This document shows positions 15,155-23,086 of a stretch of DNA of 34,018 nt, piece after piece; positions within the stretch are counted from its first letter, which is position 1, and each line of letters opens with the position of its first letter. The position numbers and the translations under genes are program-made. The DNA lies in NCBI RefSeq assembly GCF_009996735.1, contig NZ_JAACYI010000032.1, forward strand, positions 1 through 34,018, in the 5' to 3' direction. The notes under the pieces were generated by a model. The model saw nothing but the letters and a program-made list of their open reading frames with translations, had not been told where the DNA came from and made no database searches. This DNA is from Cellulomonas sp. APG4. Lineage in GTDB: Bacteria; Actinomycetota; Actinomycetes; Actinomycetales; Cellulomonadaceae.

Positions 15155-15651
15155 CCCTGCTCGCCCAGCTGCGCGAGGACGTGCGCGCGAACCGAGGCCA
15201 GACCAAGGGGCAGCTCGTCGTCGCGGCGTACCGTGTGGCGCACGCGGTGCGACGCCCGCTCGACCGCCGCCCGCAGCCGTGGGCCCTGCCCGTGGGGGTG
15301 CTCTACCGCGTGCTCGTCGAGTGGGTGCTCACCGTCGAGATCCCGTGGGGGACGGTCGTGGGCCGCAGGCTCCGCGTGTTCCACGGTGCCGGCATCGTGG
15401 TCAACGACCGCACGGTCCTGGGGGACGACGTCACCCTGCGCCAGAACGTGACCCTGGGCAACGTGCGTCCCGACGGCCCGTGCCCGGTGATCGGTGACCG
15501 GGTCGAGCTCGGCGCGGGCTGCATCGTGCTCGGCGGCATCCGCGTGGGCGACGACGCGCGCGTGGGTGCGGGTGCCGTGGTGACGAAGGACGTCCCGGCG
15601 GGCGCCACGGTCGTCGGCAACCCTGCGCGCATCCTCGAGCCGCGAGCATGA
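15151..15651 (+). CDS. hexapeptide-repeat O-acetyltransferase (serine-acetyltransferase-like)
   Basis: The 166-residue left-handed beta-helix acyltransferase has its helix in the second half, with GRRLRVFHGAGIVVNDRTVLGDDVTLRQ, VTLGN and GDRVELGAGCIVLGGIRVGDDARVGAGAVVTKDVPAG. The family uses acetyl-CoA. It resembles the C-terminal part of CysE but lacks CysE's long helical N-terminus and ends a polysaccharide operon, so O-acetylation of a sugar in the repeat unit is more likely than serine acetylation. Both would be annotated alike by similarity alone. A GAGGAG site (15139-15144) precedes ATG 15151, which overlaps the polymerase stop as ATGA. It is the last gene of the operon begun at 9442. 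Confidence 0.82.
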   Translation: MTLLAQLREDVRANRGQTKGQLVVAAYRVAHAVRRPLDRRPQPWALPVGVLYRVLVEWVLTVEIPWGTVVGRRLRVFHGAGIVVNDRTVLGDDVTLRQNVTLGNVRPDGPCPVIGDRVELGAGCIVLGGIRVGDDARVGAGAVVTKDVPAGATVVGNPARILEPRA

Positions 15652-15660
15652 TCGTCCGGG

Positions 15661-15677
15661 TTTCACCCACTCGGCCC
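15661..15677 (+). promoter_or_regulatory. shared surface-gene motif, copy 5
   Basis: TTTCACCCACTCGGCCC lies 10 bases after the acetyltransferase stop and immediately upstream of the -35 position of the large secreted-protein gene. Just outside it, ATCGTCC (15651-15657) and GGACGAT (15692-15698) form a 7-base inverted repeat spanning the site. Confidence 0.45.
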
Positions 15678-15678
15678 C

Positions 15679-15707
15679 TATGTCCGGTTTAGGACGATAA
15701 GTACCCT
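15679..15707 (+). promoter_or_regulatory. promoter of the large secreted-protein gene
   Basis: TATGTC (15679-15684), a 17-base spacer and TACCCT (15702-15707) predict a start near 15714 and a 58-base leader ending in GAGGAG (15761-15766), five bases before GTG 15772. The -35 is poor, which fits an activator-dependent promoter. Confidence 0.4.
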
Positions 15708-15771
15708 GGCAGGACGAACGGATCGTGCCTGCTCCCGGGCACGGCCCCTGGCATCGTCCTGAGGAGCCCTC

Positions 15772-18700
15772 GTGGCCGGTCACACCTGGCGCGCTCGTCG
15801 CGCCCGCGCTGCAGCAGTCGTCGTCGCGGTGCTCGCCTCGGGTGCCGTGGTGCTCCCCGGGACGGCCGCCACGGCCGCCGTCGAGGACCACCCCTACCTG
15901 GACGCGAGCCTCTACACGGGCCTCACGTCGGACACCGCGGCGGCCTCCTGCTGGGAGGTCAAGCAGCTGCACCCCGAGTCACCGAGCGGGGCCTACTGGC
16001 TGCTGACGCCCGAGATGACCGCACCGGCGCAGTTCTGGTGCGACCAGGAGACCGACGGCGGAGGCTGGGTCAAGGTGGCGCACGGGCGCAACGCGTGGGA
16101 GACGCTCGCGGTGGGGCGTGGCAACCCCTCCTCGCTGCTCACGGCCACGCCTGCGGCCAACGCGGTCACGACGCAGCTCCCGGCCCGCACGGTCGACGCA
16201 CTGCTCGACGACGCGCCGGTCGCGTCGCTCGCCGAGGGTGTCCGCATCCGGCGTGCGGCGAGCATCGACGGGAGCTCGTGGCAGGAGGTGCGGATGCGCT
16301 ACCTCCGGCTCGACGACTGGGGCTGGACCATGGGCGCGAGCCACCAGCTCGCGGGGTGGACCGTGGGTGGGCTCAACGGCTCGGGCGGCTCGAGCTCGAG
16401 CTTCGGCTCCGGCTCGTCGAGCTCCAGGGTCGACACGAGCATCGGGACCAACCACCAGTACACGTGGGGCTTCTCGTACGGCAACGGAGTCACGGGTTCG
16501 AGCGCGGCGACCAGCTACCTGTGGACCCCGACCGACGGCCAGGGCGGTGCCCGCCCGTTCGCCGAGGTCTACGTGCGTCCGCGCCTGCTGACGGCCGAGC
16601 TGACGTTCCCGGTCGTCCCGAACCAGGGCACCTCCGCCATCGAGCAGGAGCAGGTGCCCGACTCGCTCGCCCTGCCCAGCTCGTGGGGCGTGGCGGGGCT
16701 CGCGGGCTCCACCTCGGGTGAGGGCAACGTCGAGGTGCAGGCGCTCGCCCAGGTCGGCAACGTCATGTATGTGGGCGGCAACTTCCGCTACGTGCAGCAG
16801 AACGCGTCGGGCTCGGGCCGCGTCGAGCAGAGCTACCTCGCGGCCTTCAACGCCACCACCGGGGCGTACATCCCCGGCTTCACGCCCACCTTCGACGAGG
16901 CCGTGCAGGCGCTCACGGCCCTGCCGGACGGCCGTCTGGCCGTGGGCGGCAAGTTCTCGCAGGTCAACGGGAGCTCGGCGAACGGCCTCGTGGTGCTCAA
17001 CTCCAACGGGTCGCGAGCGTCGGGCTGGACGGCGAACCTGGTCAACAACGTCTCGCCCGGCGTGGCGAGCCTGCGCACGCTGCACGCCGAGGGCGACTGG
17101 CTCTACATCGGCGGCAACTTCACGCACGTGCAGGGCGCGACCGGCAACCAGGTGTACTCGCGCAACGCCGCCCGCGTGGCTGTCGCGAACGGGCAGCCCG
17201 ACGCGAGCTGGCGCCCCGAGTTCACCGGGTCGGTCCGTGACGTCGACGTGGCCGAGGACGGCAGCCGGGCGTACTTCGCGGGCTTCTTCGAGTCGATGGG
17301 TACCGAGACCGCCGAGAACGCGGCGGCCGTCTCGACCAGCTCACCCCCGCAGCTCGACGCGTGGACGCCCGTGTGGAGCGCCGACAAGAGCTACCAGCAG
17401 GGGATCGAGGAGGTGGCCGACCGCGTGTGGGTGGGCGGTTCCGAGCACTCCCTCTTCAGCTGGGACACCTCGACCTACGAGCGCCTGAGCACCCACATCG
17501 CCAACCCCAAGGGCGACTTCCAGGCGGTCGAGGAGGGCAACGGCTTCGTCTTCGCGGGGGCCCACGCCAACAACTTCCTGTACGACGGCGCGACTGCGTG
17601 GCCGAGCGTGGGCAACGGCTGGTCCGTGGTCGACACGATCGGCTGGATCGGCGCGTGGCGCACGGGCGACGCCAAGGTGGTCTCGACCTTCAGCCCGACC
17701 ATGCGCTCGCGCCTGGGCTCGGGCATCTGGGCGATCGAGGTCGCGAGCGACGGCACCGTGTGGGCCGGCGGCGACATCGAGTCCGGACGTGTGACCGGCA
17801 ACGGCAACGGCTGGCTGGGCGGCTTCGCACGCTTCCCGCAGGTCGACGCGACCGCACCGAACGCCCCGGGCAACCTCCGCGTGGGCTCGCAGACGGCGAC
17901 CACCGTGACGCTCGCCTGGAACGCGCCCAGCGGCGGTGTCGGCTCGGGCGGCAGCTACCAGGTGATCCGGGACGACCGCGTGATCGCGACCGCCTCGGGG
18001 ACCTCGCTGACCGTCCCGAAGGGCGGCGGCAACCGCTTCTTCGTGCGGGCGGCCGACGCCGCGGGCAACGTCTCCGCGAGCACCCCGGTGCTGGTGGTGC
18101 CGGGCGGGAACGCGCCCCCGGTCCCGGTGCTCGCCCACAGCGTGGACGGTCTCGACGTCACGTTCGACGCGACCGGATCGACCGACGACCAGGGCGTCGC
18201 GGCCTACTACTGGACCGTCGACGGCACGTCGTCCACCGACGCGACCTTCACGCACACGTTCGTCGCGGGCGGCACGTACCCCGTCACGCTGGTCGTCGTC
18301 GACACCCAGGGTGCGTGGCGGCGCGCCGAGCTGAGCCTCGAGCTCGTGCAGCCGCGACCCGCGGACGCGTACGGCGGCGCCGTCTTCGATGACACCCCGC
18401 TCGCCTACTGGCGCCTCGACGAGACGTCGGGCACCGTCGCGCAGGACGCGGCGACCGGGCAGGCCGTCGGCACCTACCAGGCCGGCGTCACGCAGGGTGA
18501 GGCGACGGCGCTCGTCGGGGTCACGGGTACCTCGGCACGCTTCGACGGGTCGAACGACCAGGTGGTCGCGACGTCCTCGATGCCCGGCCCGACGACGTAC
18601 GCGGCCGAGGCGTGGTTCCGCACCACGACGACGCGGGGCGGGAAGATCTTCGGCTTCGGCAACGCGTCGAGCGGACTGTCGAGCAGCTACGACCGGCACG

Positions 18701-20973
18701 TGTACATGACGAACGACGGGCGTCTCGTCTTCGGCGCCTACACGGGGGTCGAGAACCGCGTCACCTCACCCGCGGCCTACAACGACGGCCAGTGGCACCA
18801 CGTGGTGGCGCAGCAGGGGCCGGCCGGCATGGAGCTGTTCGTCGACGGCGCCCTCGTGGGCAGCGACCCGCAGACCGGGTCGCAGGCGTACACGGGCTAC
18901 TGGCGCGTGGGCGGCGACAGGGTGTGGGGCGGTGCCTCGAGCAGCCACCTCGCGGGCTGGATCGACGAGTTCGCGCTCTACGCGGGACCGCTCAGCGCGC
19001 AGCGCATCGCCCAGCACCACGCGGCGGGCACGGGCGTCGGCAACCAGCTCCCCACGCCGTCGTTCACGGCCGACGTCAGCGACCTCACGGTCGACCTCGA
19101 CGCCTCCGCGAGCGCCGACGTGGACGGCACGGTCGACTCCTACGCCTGGGACCTGGGCGACGGGGCCGCCGCGACGGGGGTCCAGGTCGAGCACGCCTAC
19201 GCGGCGGCGGGCACGTACAACGTGACCCTGACCGTCACTGACGACCAGGGCGCCACGGCACAGCTGTCGCAGCAGGTGACCGTGACCGAGCCGCCGAACC
19301 AGGCGCCGACGGCGTCCTTCACCGCCGACGTCACCGACCTGACGGTCGGCCTCGACGCCTCGGCGAGCAGTGACGCCGACGGCACGGTCGCGGCGTACAC
19401 GTGGGACCTCGGGGACGGCAGCACCGCGACAGGTGCGACCGCCGAGCACACGTACGCCGCGGCGGGTACGTACACCGTCTCCCTGACCGTCACGGACGAC
19501 GACGGCGCGACCGACGTGGCTTCCGAGCAGGTCACGGTGACCGAGCCCGAGGAGCCGGGCGAGCCGGTCGTCTCGACCCCCGTGGCCGAGGACGCGACCT
19601 GGTCCTGGCGCTTCGAGACCGAGGCGCCTCCGGCCGAGTGGAAGACGCTCGGGTTCGACGCGTCCTCGTGGGAGACCGGTGCCGCACCGCTCGGGTGGGG
19701 CTCGTCGGTGGTCACCACGGACATCGACATCGACGGCCCGACGACGGACCGCTCGCGCGCGGCCTACTTCGTGCACGAGCTCGAGATCGCCGATGCGTCC
19801 GACGTCGTGGAGCTCGAGCTCGACTCGATCGCGGACGACGGCGTGGTGATCTACGTCAACGGCACCGAGGTCGTGCGGCACAACATGCGCGACGGCGACG
19901 TCACCCACATGACCTTCGCGCCGAGCGCGCGCAGGTACGCGGTCGCGGCAGCCGACCCCGTGGTGGTCGACGTCCCGGTCGGGCTCCTGGTCGACGGCAC
20001 CAACGTCATCGCGGCCGAGACCCACGTCAACTACCGCGGTACGCCCGACCTCACCTTCCGCCTCGAGGCCACGCTGACGGAGCAGTCCGGCGGTGCGCCG
20101 ACCACCCCGCCGGATGGTGGCGGGGGCGACGGCGGCGGGGGCGACGACGGTGGCACGGGCGAGCCGCCGGCCAACGCGGCACCGACGGCAGCCTTCACGG
20201 CGGCGGCGAGCGACCTCGGTGTGACGCTCGACGCCTCGGGCTCGAGCGACACGGACGGCACCGTGGCCGGGTACGCCTGGGACCTCGGGGACGGGTCGAC
20301 GGCGACGGGGGCGAGCGTCGAGCACACCTACGCCGCGGCCGGCACCTACCCGGTGACGCTCACGGTCACCGACGACGACGGCGCCACGGCGAGCGTGACG
20401 CAGGACGTCGCGGTCACCGCACCGGCCGACCCGGGGGAGCCCGTCGAGGGCGTCGAGTCCACCCTCGTGGCGGCCGACGCGACGTGGGCGTGGCGCTACG
20501 AGGCCGACGCCCCGCCGGCCGAGTGGAACCAGCCGGGCTTCGACGCGTCGTCGTGGGAGACCGGAGGCGCGACGCTGGGCTTCGACGCCCCGGTGGTCGT
20601 CACCGACATCGACATCGACGGGCCCACGTCGGACCGACCGCGGGCCGCGTACTTCCGGCACGAGGTCGAGATCCCGGACGCCTCGGCCGTGCAGCGGCTC
20701 GTGCTCGACTCGGTCGCGGACGACGGCGTGGTGATCTACGTGAACGGCACCGAGGTGGTGCGGCACAACATGCGCGACGGCGAGGTCACGCACCTCACCT
20801 ACGCGCCGAGCGCACGCAACCACCTCGTCGCGGCCGACGACCCGGTGGTCGTCGAGGTGCCGCTCGAGCTGCTCGTCGACGGCGTCAACGTGATCGCGGC
20901 CGAGACCCACGTCAACTACCGGGCGACCCGGGACCTCACGTTCCGGCTCGAGGCGACGATGACGGCCGTCTGA
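15772..20973 (+). CDS. giant secreted multidomain protein (fibrinogen-like, propeller, Fn3, PKD, LamG, jelly-roll)
   Basis: The 1733-residue protein has a signal peptide (1-36). Domains in order, with rough limits: fibrinogen-like (59-275; Cys60, WCDQETDGGGW at 89-99); seven-blade-like propeller with recurring VGGNF/VGGKF strands (315-690); Fn3 (694-777); PKD (782-860); LamG/concanavalin-like (872-1085, AYWRLDETSG); two PKDs (1092-1258, YxWDLGDG); jelly-roll-like module (1267-1438, DDGVVIYVNGTEVVRHNM); Gly/Asp linker (1442-1465); PKD (1467-1551); second jelly-roll module (1563-1733). There is no sortase motif, C-terminal helix or SLH domain, so it is released or held by binding glycan. All modules are of binding type and no catalytic motif was seen. 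A role as surface adhesin or polysaccharide-bound scaffold is inferred from domains and neighbours. Confidence 0.85.
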   Translation: MAGHTWRARRARAAAVVVAVLASGAVVLPGTAATAAVEDHPYLDASLYTGLTSDTAAASCWEVKQLHPESPSGAYWLLTPEMTAPAQFWCDQETDGGGWVKVAHGRNAWETLAVGRGNPSSLLTATPAANAVTTQLPARTVDALLDDAPVASLAEGVRIRRAASIDGSSWQEVRMRYLRLDDWGWTMGASHQLAGWTVGGLNGSGGSSSSFGSGSSSSRVDTSIGTNHQYTWGFSYGNGVTGSSAATSYLWTPTDGQGGARPFAEVYVRPRLLTAELTFPVVPNQGTSAIEQEQVPDSLALPSSWGVAGLAGSTSGEGNVEVQALAQVGNVMYVGGNFRYVQQNASGSGRVEQSYLAAFNATTGAYIPGFTPTFDEAVQALTALPDGRLAVGGKFSQVNGSSANGLVVLNSNGSRASGWTANLVNNVSPGVASLRTLHAEGDWLYIGGNFTHVQGATGNQVYSRNAARVAVANGQPDASWRPEFTGSVRDVDVAEDGSRAYFAGFFESMGTETAENAAAVSTSSPPQLDAWTPVWSADKSYQQGIEEVADRVWVGGSEHSLFSWDTSTYERLSTHIANPKGDFQAVEEGNGFVFAGAHANNFLYDGATAWPSVGNGWSVVDTIGWIGAWRTGDAKVVSTFSPTMRSRLGSGIWAIEVASDGTVWAGGDIESGRVTGNGNGWLGGFARFPQVDATAPNAPGNLRVGSQTATTVTLAWNAPSGGVGSGGSYQVIRDDRVIATASGTSLTVPKGGGNRFFVRAADAAGNVSASTPVLVVPGGNAPPVPVLAHSVDGLDVTFDATGSTDDQGVAAYYWTVDGTSSTDATFTHTFVAGGTYPVTLVVVDTQGAWRRAELSLELVQPRPADAYGGAVFDDTPLAYWRLDETSGTVAQDAATGQAVGTYQAGVTQGEATALVGVTGTSARFDGSNDQVVATSSMPGPTTYAAEAWFRTTTTRGGKIFGFGNASSGLSSSYDRHVYMTNDGRLVFGAYTGVENRVTSPAAYNDGQWHHVVAQQGPAGMELFVDGALVGSDPQTGSQAYTGYWRVGGDRVWGGASSSHLAGWIDEFALYAGPLSAQRIAQHHAAGTGVGNQLPTPSFTADVSDLTVDLDASASADVDGTVDSYAWDLGDGAAATGVQVEHAYAAAGTYNVTLTVTDDQGATAQLSQQVTVTEPPNQAPTASFTADVTDLTVGLDASASSDADGTVAAYTWDLGDGSTATGATAEHTYAAAGTYTVSLTVTDDDGATDVASEQVTVTEPEEPGEPVVSTPVAEDATWSWRFETEAPPAEWKTLGFDASSWETGAAPLGWGSSVVTTDIDIDGPTTDRSRAAYFVHELEIADASDVVELELDSIADDGVVIYVNGTEVVRHNMRDGDVTHMTFAPSARRYAVAAADPVVVDVPVGLLVDGTNVIAAETHVNYRGTPDLTFRLEATLTEQSGGAPTTPPDGGGGDGGGGDDGGTGEPPANAAPTAAFTAAASDLGVTLDASGSSDTDGTVAGYAWDLGDGSTATGASVEHTYAAAGTYPVTLTVTDDDGATASVTQDVAVTAPADPGEPVEGVESTLVAADATWAWRYEADAPPAEWNQPGFDASSWETGGATLGFDAPVVVTDIDIDGPTSDRPRAAYFRHEVEIPDASAVQRLVLDSVADDGVVIYVNGTEVVRHNMRDGEVTHLTYAPSARNHLVAADDPVVVEVPLELLVDGVNVIAAETHVNYRATRDLTFRLEATMTAV
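19300..20970 (+). repeat. tandem duplication of a PKD + jelly-roll unit (about 0.88 kb)
   Basis: The PKD plus jelly-roll segment at about 19300-20085 recurs at about 20170-20970. Corresponding bases are 876 apart in the PKD part and 885 apart in the jelly-roll part; the difference and the Gly/Asp linker at about 20095-20165 mark the junction. Stretches such as ATCTACGT[C/G]AACGGCACCGAG are nearly identical at DNA level, so the duplication is recent or kept uniform by gene conversion. Confidence 0.88.
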
Positions 20974-20985
20974 CGCGGCGGCGCG

Positions 20986-22086
20986 TCAGCCCAGCAGGGC
21001 GGCGATCCGCCGCACGGCGTCCTCGACGCCGACCTCGGACGTGTCGAGCACGAGGTCGGCGTCGAGCGGCTCCTCGTACGGGTCGTCGATCCCGGTGAAG
21101 CCGGTGATCTCCCCGGCCCGGGCGCGCGCGTACAGGCCCTTGCGATCGCGCGCCTCGCACACCTCGATCGGCGTCGAGACGTGCACGAGCACGAGCCGGC
21201 CGTGCGGCTCGACGAGCTCGCGCATCTCGGCGCGCACCCGCGCGTACGGTGCGATGGGGGCGCACAGGGCGATGCCCCCGTGCCGGGCGACCAGGCCCGC
21301 GACCCAGGCGATGCGCAGGAGGTTGGTCCGCCGGTCCTCGGGCGAGAAACCCAGACCAGCGCTGAGGTGACGGCGCACCTCGTCGCCGTCGAGCAGCGTC
21401 ACCTCACGCGGGTCGTGGCGCAGCAGGTGGTCCGCGAGGGCGCGCGCGACCGTGGACTTGCCCGAGCCGGACAGCCCGGTGAGGAGCACGACGACACCGT
21501 CGCCACGACGGTGCCCGGCGACCCCCGTGCAACGGTCGACCACGCGGGCGCCCGCGGCCAGGCGCGTCAGCGCCTCTCGGCGCAGGGGGGTCGTGTCGGC
21601 CCGGGACGGCAGGACCAGCAGCTCGACCGGGGCGCTCCCGCCGAGAACGCGCTCGGCGCGGTCGAGCAGGGCGAGCGTCTCCCGCTCCGGCGCCCGGGCG
21701 GACGCGACGACCACGACGCGCGCCCCGGCGCCGAGGTCGGCGAGCTCGGTGCGGATCTGAGTCAGGTGGACCTCGTCGAGGCCGTCGAGGGCGAGCACGG
21801 GTGCGCGGCGGGGACGCGCGCGCCGCCCGCGCGCGACGCCGCCCTCGACCGGGCGGCCGGCGACCGGGCGACCGCGCACGACGATCACGCCGTCGCGCGC
21901 CTCGGTGTGCTCGGCGACGAGGCGGCCCACGGGCGTGCCCCCGCGGTCCTCGAGCACGAGCTCCACGGGCACGCCGTCGGCCGGGTGGGTGTGGGCGAGC
22001 CGCACGGCCAACGACGGCTCGGCCGTGAGGCCCGCGAGGTGCAGCTCGAGCTCGGCGAGCTCGTCGTCGTCCAGCACGTGGCTCAC
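20986..22086 (-). CDS. cysC: adenylyl-sulfate (APS) kinase with long N-terminal extension
   Basis: The 366-residue protein's C-terminal 170 residues are a full APS kinase: Walker A GLSGSGKST (204-212), LLDGDEVRRHLSAGLGFS, RRTNLLRIAWVAGLVARHGG and the lid DRKGLYARARAGEITGFTGI. It phosphorylates APS to PAPS, the donor for the two sulfotransferases here. The first 195 residues are not kinase. ELHLAGL...PVELVLEDRGGTPVGRL recalls the PUA-like part of ATP sulfurylase (Sat) and HLTQIRTELADLGAGARVVVV its catalytic-domain remnant, but the sulfurylase active-site QxRNP and HxxH motifs are not visible, so this half is probably inactive or regulatory. The start is GTG 22086, overlapping the permease stop by 4 nt. 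The stop lies 12 bases from the convergent giant gene. Confidence 0.9.
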   Translation of the reverse strand: MSHVLDDDELAELELHLAGLTAEPSLAVRLAHTHPADGVPVELVLEDRGGTPVGRLVAEHTEARDGVIVVRGRPVAGRPVEGGVARGRRARPRRAPVLALDGLDEVHLTQIRTELADLGAGARVVVVASARAPERETLALLDRAERVLGGSAPVELLVLPSRADTTPLRREALTRLAAGARVVDRCTGVAGHRRGDGVVVLLTGLSGSGKSTVARALADHLLRHDPREVTLLDGDEVRRHLSAGLGFSPEDRRTNLLRIAWVAGLVARHGGIALCAPIAPYARVRAEMRELVEPHGRLVLVHVSTPIEVCEARDRKGLYARARAGEITGFTGIDDPYEEPLDADLVLDTSEVGVEDAVRRIAALLG

Positions 22087-23036
22087 CGGCCGACCTCCTC
22101 GAGCGCGCGGCGCGCGCGACGCTCGCGCTCCTCCGTGAGCGCCAGCGCGGGGAAGCCGTGCCGACGACGCACGAGCATCCAGGCGGCCGGCGCGACCAGG
22201 AGGGCGCCCACCAGCAGCAGGGCGGCGTGCGCGTCACCCACGCCGAGAAGCTTGAGGGCGCTCGCGAGCAGGATGAACGCGAGGGCCCGCCGGACGAACC
22301 CGCCGCGCAGGCGCGCGGACAGCTGGGCGCCGATCCACACGCCGGGGATGCTCCCGATCAGCAGGGGTGCCGCGACCGTGAGGTCGAGCTCGCCGAACAG
22401 CGCGTGGCTCAGGGCGGCGGCCGCGACGAGCGGGACGGCCTGGACCAGGTCCGTGCCGACCAGCTGGCTCGCCTTGAGCCCGGGGTAGAGCAGCATGAGC
22501 CCGATGATGATGAGCGAGCCCGAGCCCACCGAGGTCATGCCCACCACGAGTCCGCCGACGACGCCCAGCAGCACGGTGGGGAGCCGGCGCACCTCGACGT
22601 CGGGCCGGTCGGACGGCAGCGGCTCGGCGCTGCCGTCGCGTCGGCGCGCGCGCTCGATCAGACGCATGTAGGCGCGGACGGTCAGGCCCAGCGCCGTGAC
22701 GAGGAGCGCGACGCCGAGCGCGGTCTTGATCGCCGCCTGGACGCCGTCACCCTCGCCGAGGGCGCGCAGCACGAGGACGCCGCAGAACGCGGAGGGCACG
22801 GCACCGACGGCGAGCCACAGCACGAGCCGCAGGTTGACGGTGCCGTGCCGCAGGTGGACCACCGAGCCGACGGGCTTCATGACCGCGCTCGCGAGCAGGT
22901 CGCTCGAGACGGCGGTGAGCGGCGGGACGTTGAAGAAGAGCACGAGCACGGGCGTCATCAGCGCACCGCCGCCCATGCCCGTGAGGCCCACGACGATGCC
23001 GATGCCGAAGGCGGCGGCGACGAGGGTGGCGTCCAT
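22083..23036 (-). CDS. TauE/SafE-family membrane permease
   Basis: The 317-residue membrane protein has about eight helices and the two family repeats: GIGIVVGLTGMGGGALMTPVLVL near the N-terminus and GVVGGLVVGMTSVGSGSLIIIGL after a charged central loop. LVGTDLVQAVPLVAAAALSHALFG and GSIPGVWIGAQLSARL are further landmarks. Family members move sulfite, sulfate, sulfoacetate or taurine-derived anions. Overlap with the APS kinase gene implies that the transported anion feeds, or relieves, sulfate activation; direction is not determinable. ATG 23036 is chosen by homology of the N-terminus (MDATLVAAAFG); the nearest purine-rich sequence directly abuts it, so the true start is somewhat uncertain. Confidence 0.85.
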   Translation of the reverse strand: MDATLVAAAFGIGIVVGLTGMGGGALMTPVLVLFFNVPPLTAVSSDLLASAVMKPVGSVVHLRHGTVNLRLVLWLAVGAVPSAFCGVLVLRALGEGDGVQAAIKTALGVALLVTALGLTVRAYMRLIERARRRDGSAEPLPSDRPDVEVRRLPTVLLGVVGGLVVGMTSVGSGSLIIIGLMLLYPGLKASQLVGTDLVQAVPLVAAAALSHALFGELDLTVAAPLLIGSIPGVWIGAQLSARLRGGFVRRALAFILLASALKLLGVGDAHAALLLVGALLVAPAAWMLVRRRHGFPALALTEERERRARRALEEVGR

Positions 23037-23086
23037 CCACCCAAGTCTGCCGCCCGGTCTGCCCGATTCCGACCGATCCGCTCGGA

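Noticed and set aside
15151-15651. CysE-type serine acetyltransferase for cysteine synthesis
   Set aside because: Lacks the long helical N-terminus of CysE and lies at the end of a polysaccharide operon; polymer acetylation is more likely.
18766-20910. 714-codon antisense frame under the giant secreted-protein gene
   Set aside because: Shadow of the repeat-rich coding strand; no start signal, no motif and extreme Arg/Val/Asp bias.
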